From the NCBI GenBank assembly GCA_002413305.1, contig DHWS01000127.1, positions 1 to 14,118 of the forward strand: a stretch of DNA of 14,118 nt. The letters are read 5' to 3'. Position 1 is the stretch's first letter; each line of letters begins with the position of its first letter. Source of the DNA: Actinobacteria bacterium UBA5176. GTDB taxonomy: Bacteria > Actinomycetota > UBA4738. Below are positions 14,061 through 14,118 of the stretch, piece after piece. The notes under the pieces are model-generated. The model was not told the DNA's origin. It made no database searches and worked only from the letters and a program-made list of their open reading frames with translations. The translations under genes were made by a program, and so were the position numbers.

Positions 14061-14118
14061 ATGGTGAAGCCACGACCCCACGGAGACCGGGCGACCACAC
14101 CGCTGCGCGTCCTGGTCG
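14061..14118 (+). CDS. Start of a possible response-regulator (receiver) gene, 3' partial
   Basis: The ATG at 14061 opens a frame to the window edge, 19 whole codons: MVKPRPHGDRATTPLRVLV. The final TPLRVLV is what one expects just before the VDD/EDD acidic pocket of a receiver domain, in which a histidine kinase phosphorylates an Asp. The acidic residues themselves lie beyond the edge, so this is inference from a few residues. The divergent arrangement with the STAS gene, about 217 bases apart, and a TATCCT box seven bases upstream give mild support. Confidence 0.4.
   Translation, partial: MVKPRPHGDRATTPLRVLV

Noticed and set aside
13041..14081. Long upstream extension of the 188-residue membrane protein frame
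   Set aside because: It runs through the STAS and CECSDASC genes in a shadow frame. The ATG at 13040 has a strong ribosome site and begins a proper membrane helix.
1..14118. CRISPR arrays, tRNA/rRNA genes, insertion sequences and attachment sites
   Set aside because: I found no regularly spaced repeats, no tRNA T-arm-like motif in a cloverleaf context, no transposase or integrase sequence, and no terminal repeats with target duplications.

Overview
The window is a GC-rich bacterial chromosome segment. Frequent GTG starts, an SigE-type ECF sigma factor with its usual membrane partner, a cyclase/ATPase-type TPR protein, a DUF6458-like protein and many short membrane proteins point to an uncultured actinomycete (Actinomycetota, probably from soil). 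This is inference from gene style; no rRNA, tRNA or other marker gene is present.

Layout. (1) 1-1547, plus strand: the C-terminal TPR part of a large regulatory protein, probably an adenylate/guanylate cyclase-AAA ATPase, followed by a strong intrinsic terminator at 1731-1767. (2) 4602 down to 1964, minus strand: a tightly packed three-gene operon of an ECF sigma factor, a single-pass membrane protein with an extracytoplasmic domain, and an alpha/beta-hydrolase-like lipoprotein whose nucleophile and oxyanion motifs are missing. (3) 4822-5784, plus strand: a divergently transcribed exported TolB-type beta-propeller, with overlapping inverted repeats in the shared promoter region. (4) 6044-8303, plus strand: an exported FG-GAP/VCBS propeller protein with 14 recognisable repeats, broken by an apparent one-base insertion near 7427. 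(5) 8304-9435: a gene-poor stretch with one likely 38-residue membrane peptide.

(6) 9436-13843, minus strand: nine genes in one direction. They are a divergent Nramp-family transporter (9436-10761), a DUF6458-like protein, a Cys-rich 82-residue protein, a 59-residue membrane protein, a 104-residue CPIC protein, a 58-residue membrane protein, a 188-residue membrane-anchored protein, a CECSDASC-motif protein and a STAS anti-anti-sigma-like protein. Several start with GTG and have near-ideal Shine-Dalgarno sequences. Three of the smallest proteins in the window (38, 58 and 59 residues) are easily missed by length cut-offs. (7) 14061 to the right edge, plus strand: the first codons of a gene that looks like a response regulator.

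Two regulatory themes emerge. The ECF sigma operon with the divergent propeller looks like one envelope-sensing module. The STAS protein, the small membrane proteins and a possible receiver-domain gene at the right edge look like a stress or signalling neighbourhood. Both links rest on gene order and family knowledge, not on direct evidence.
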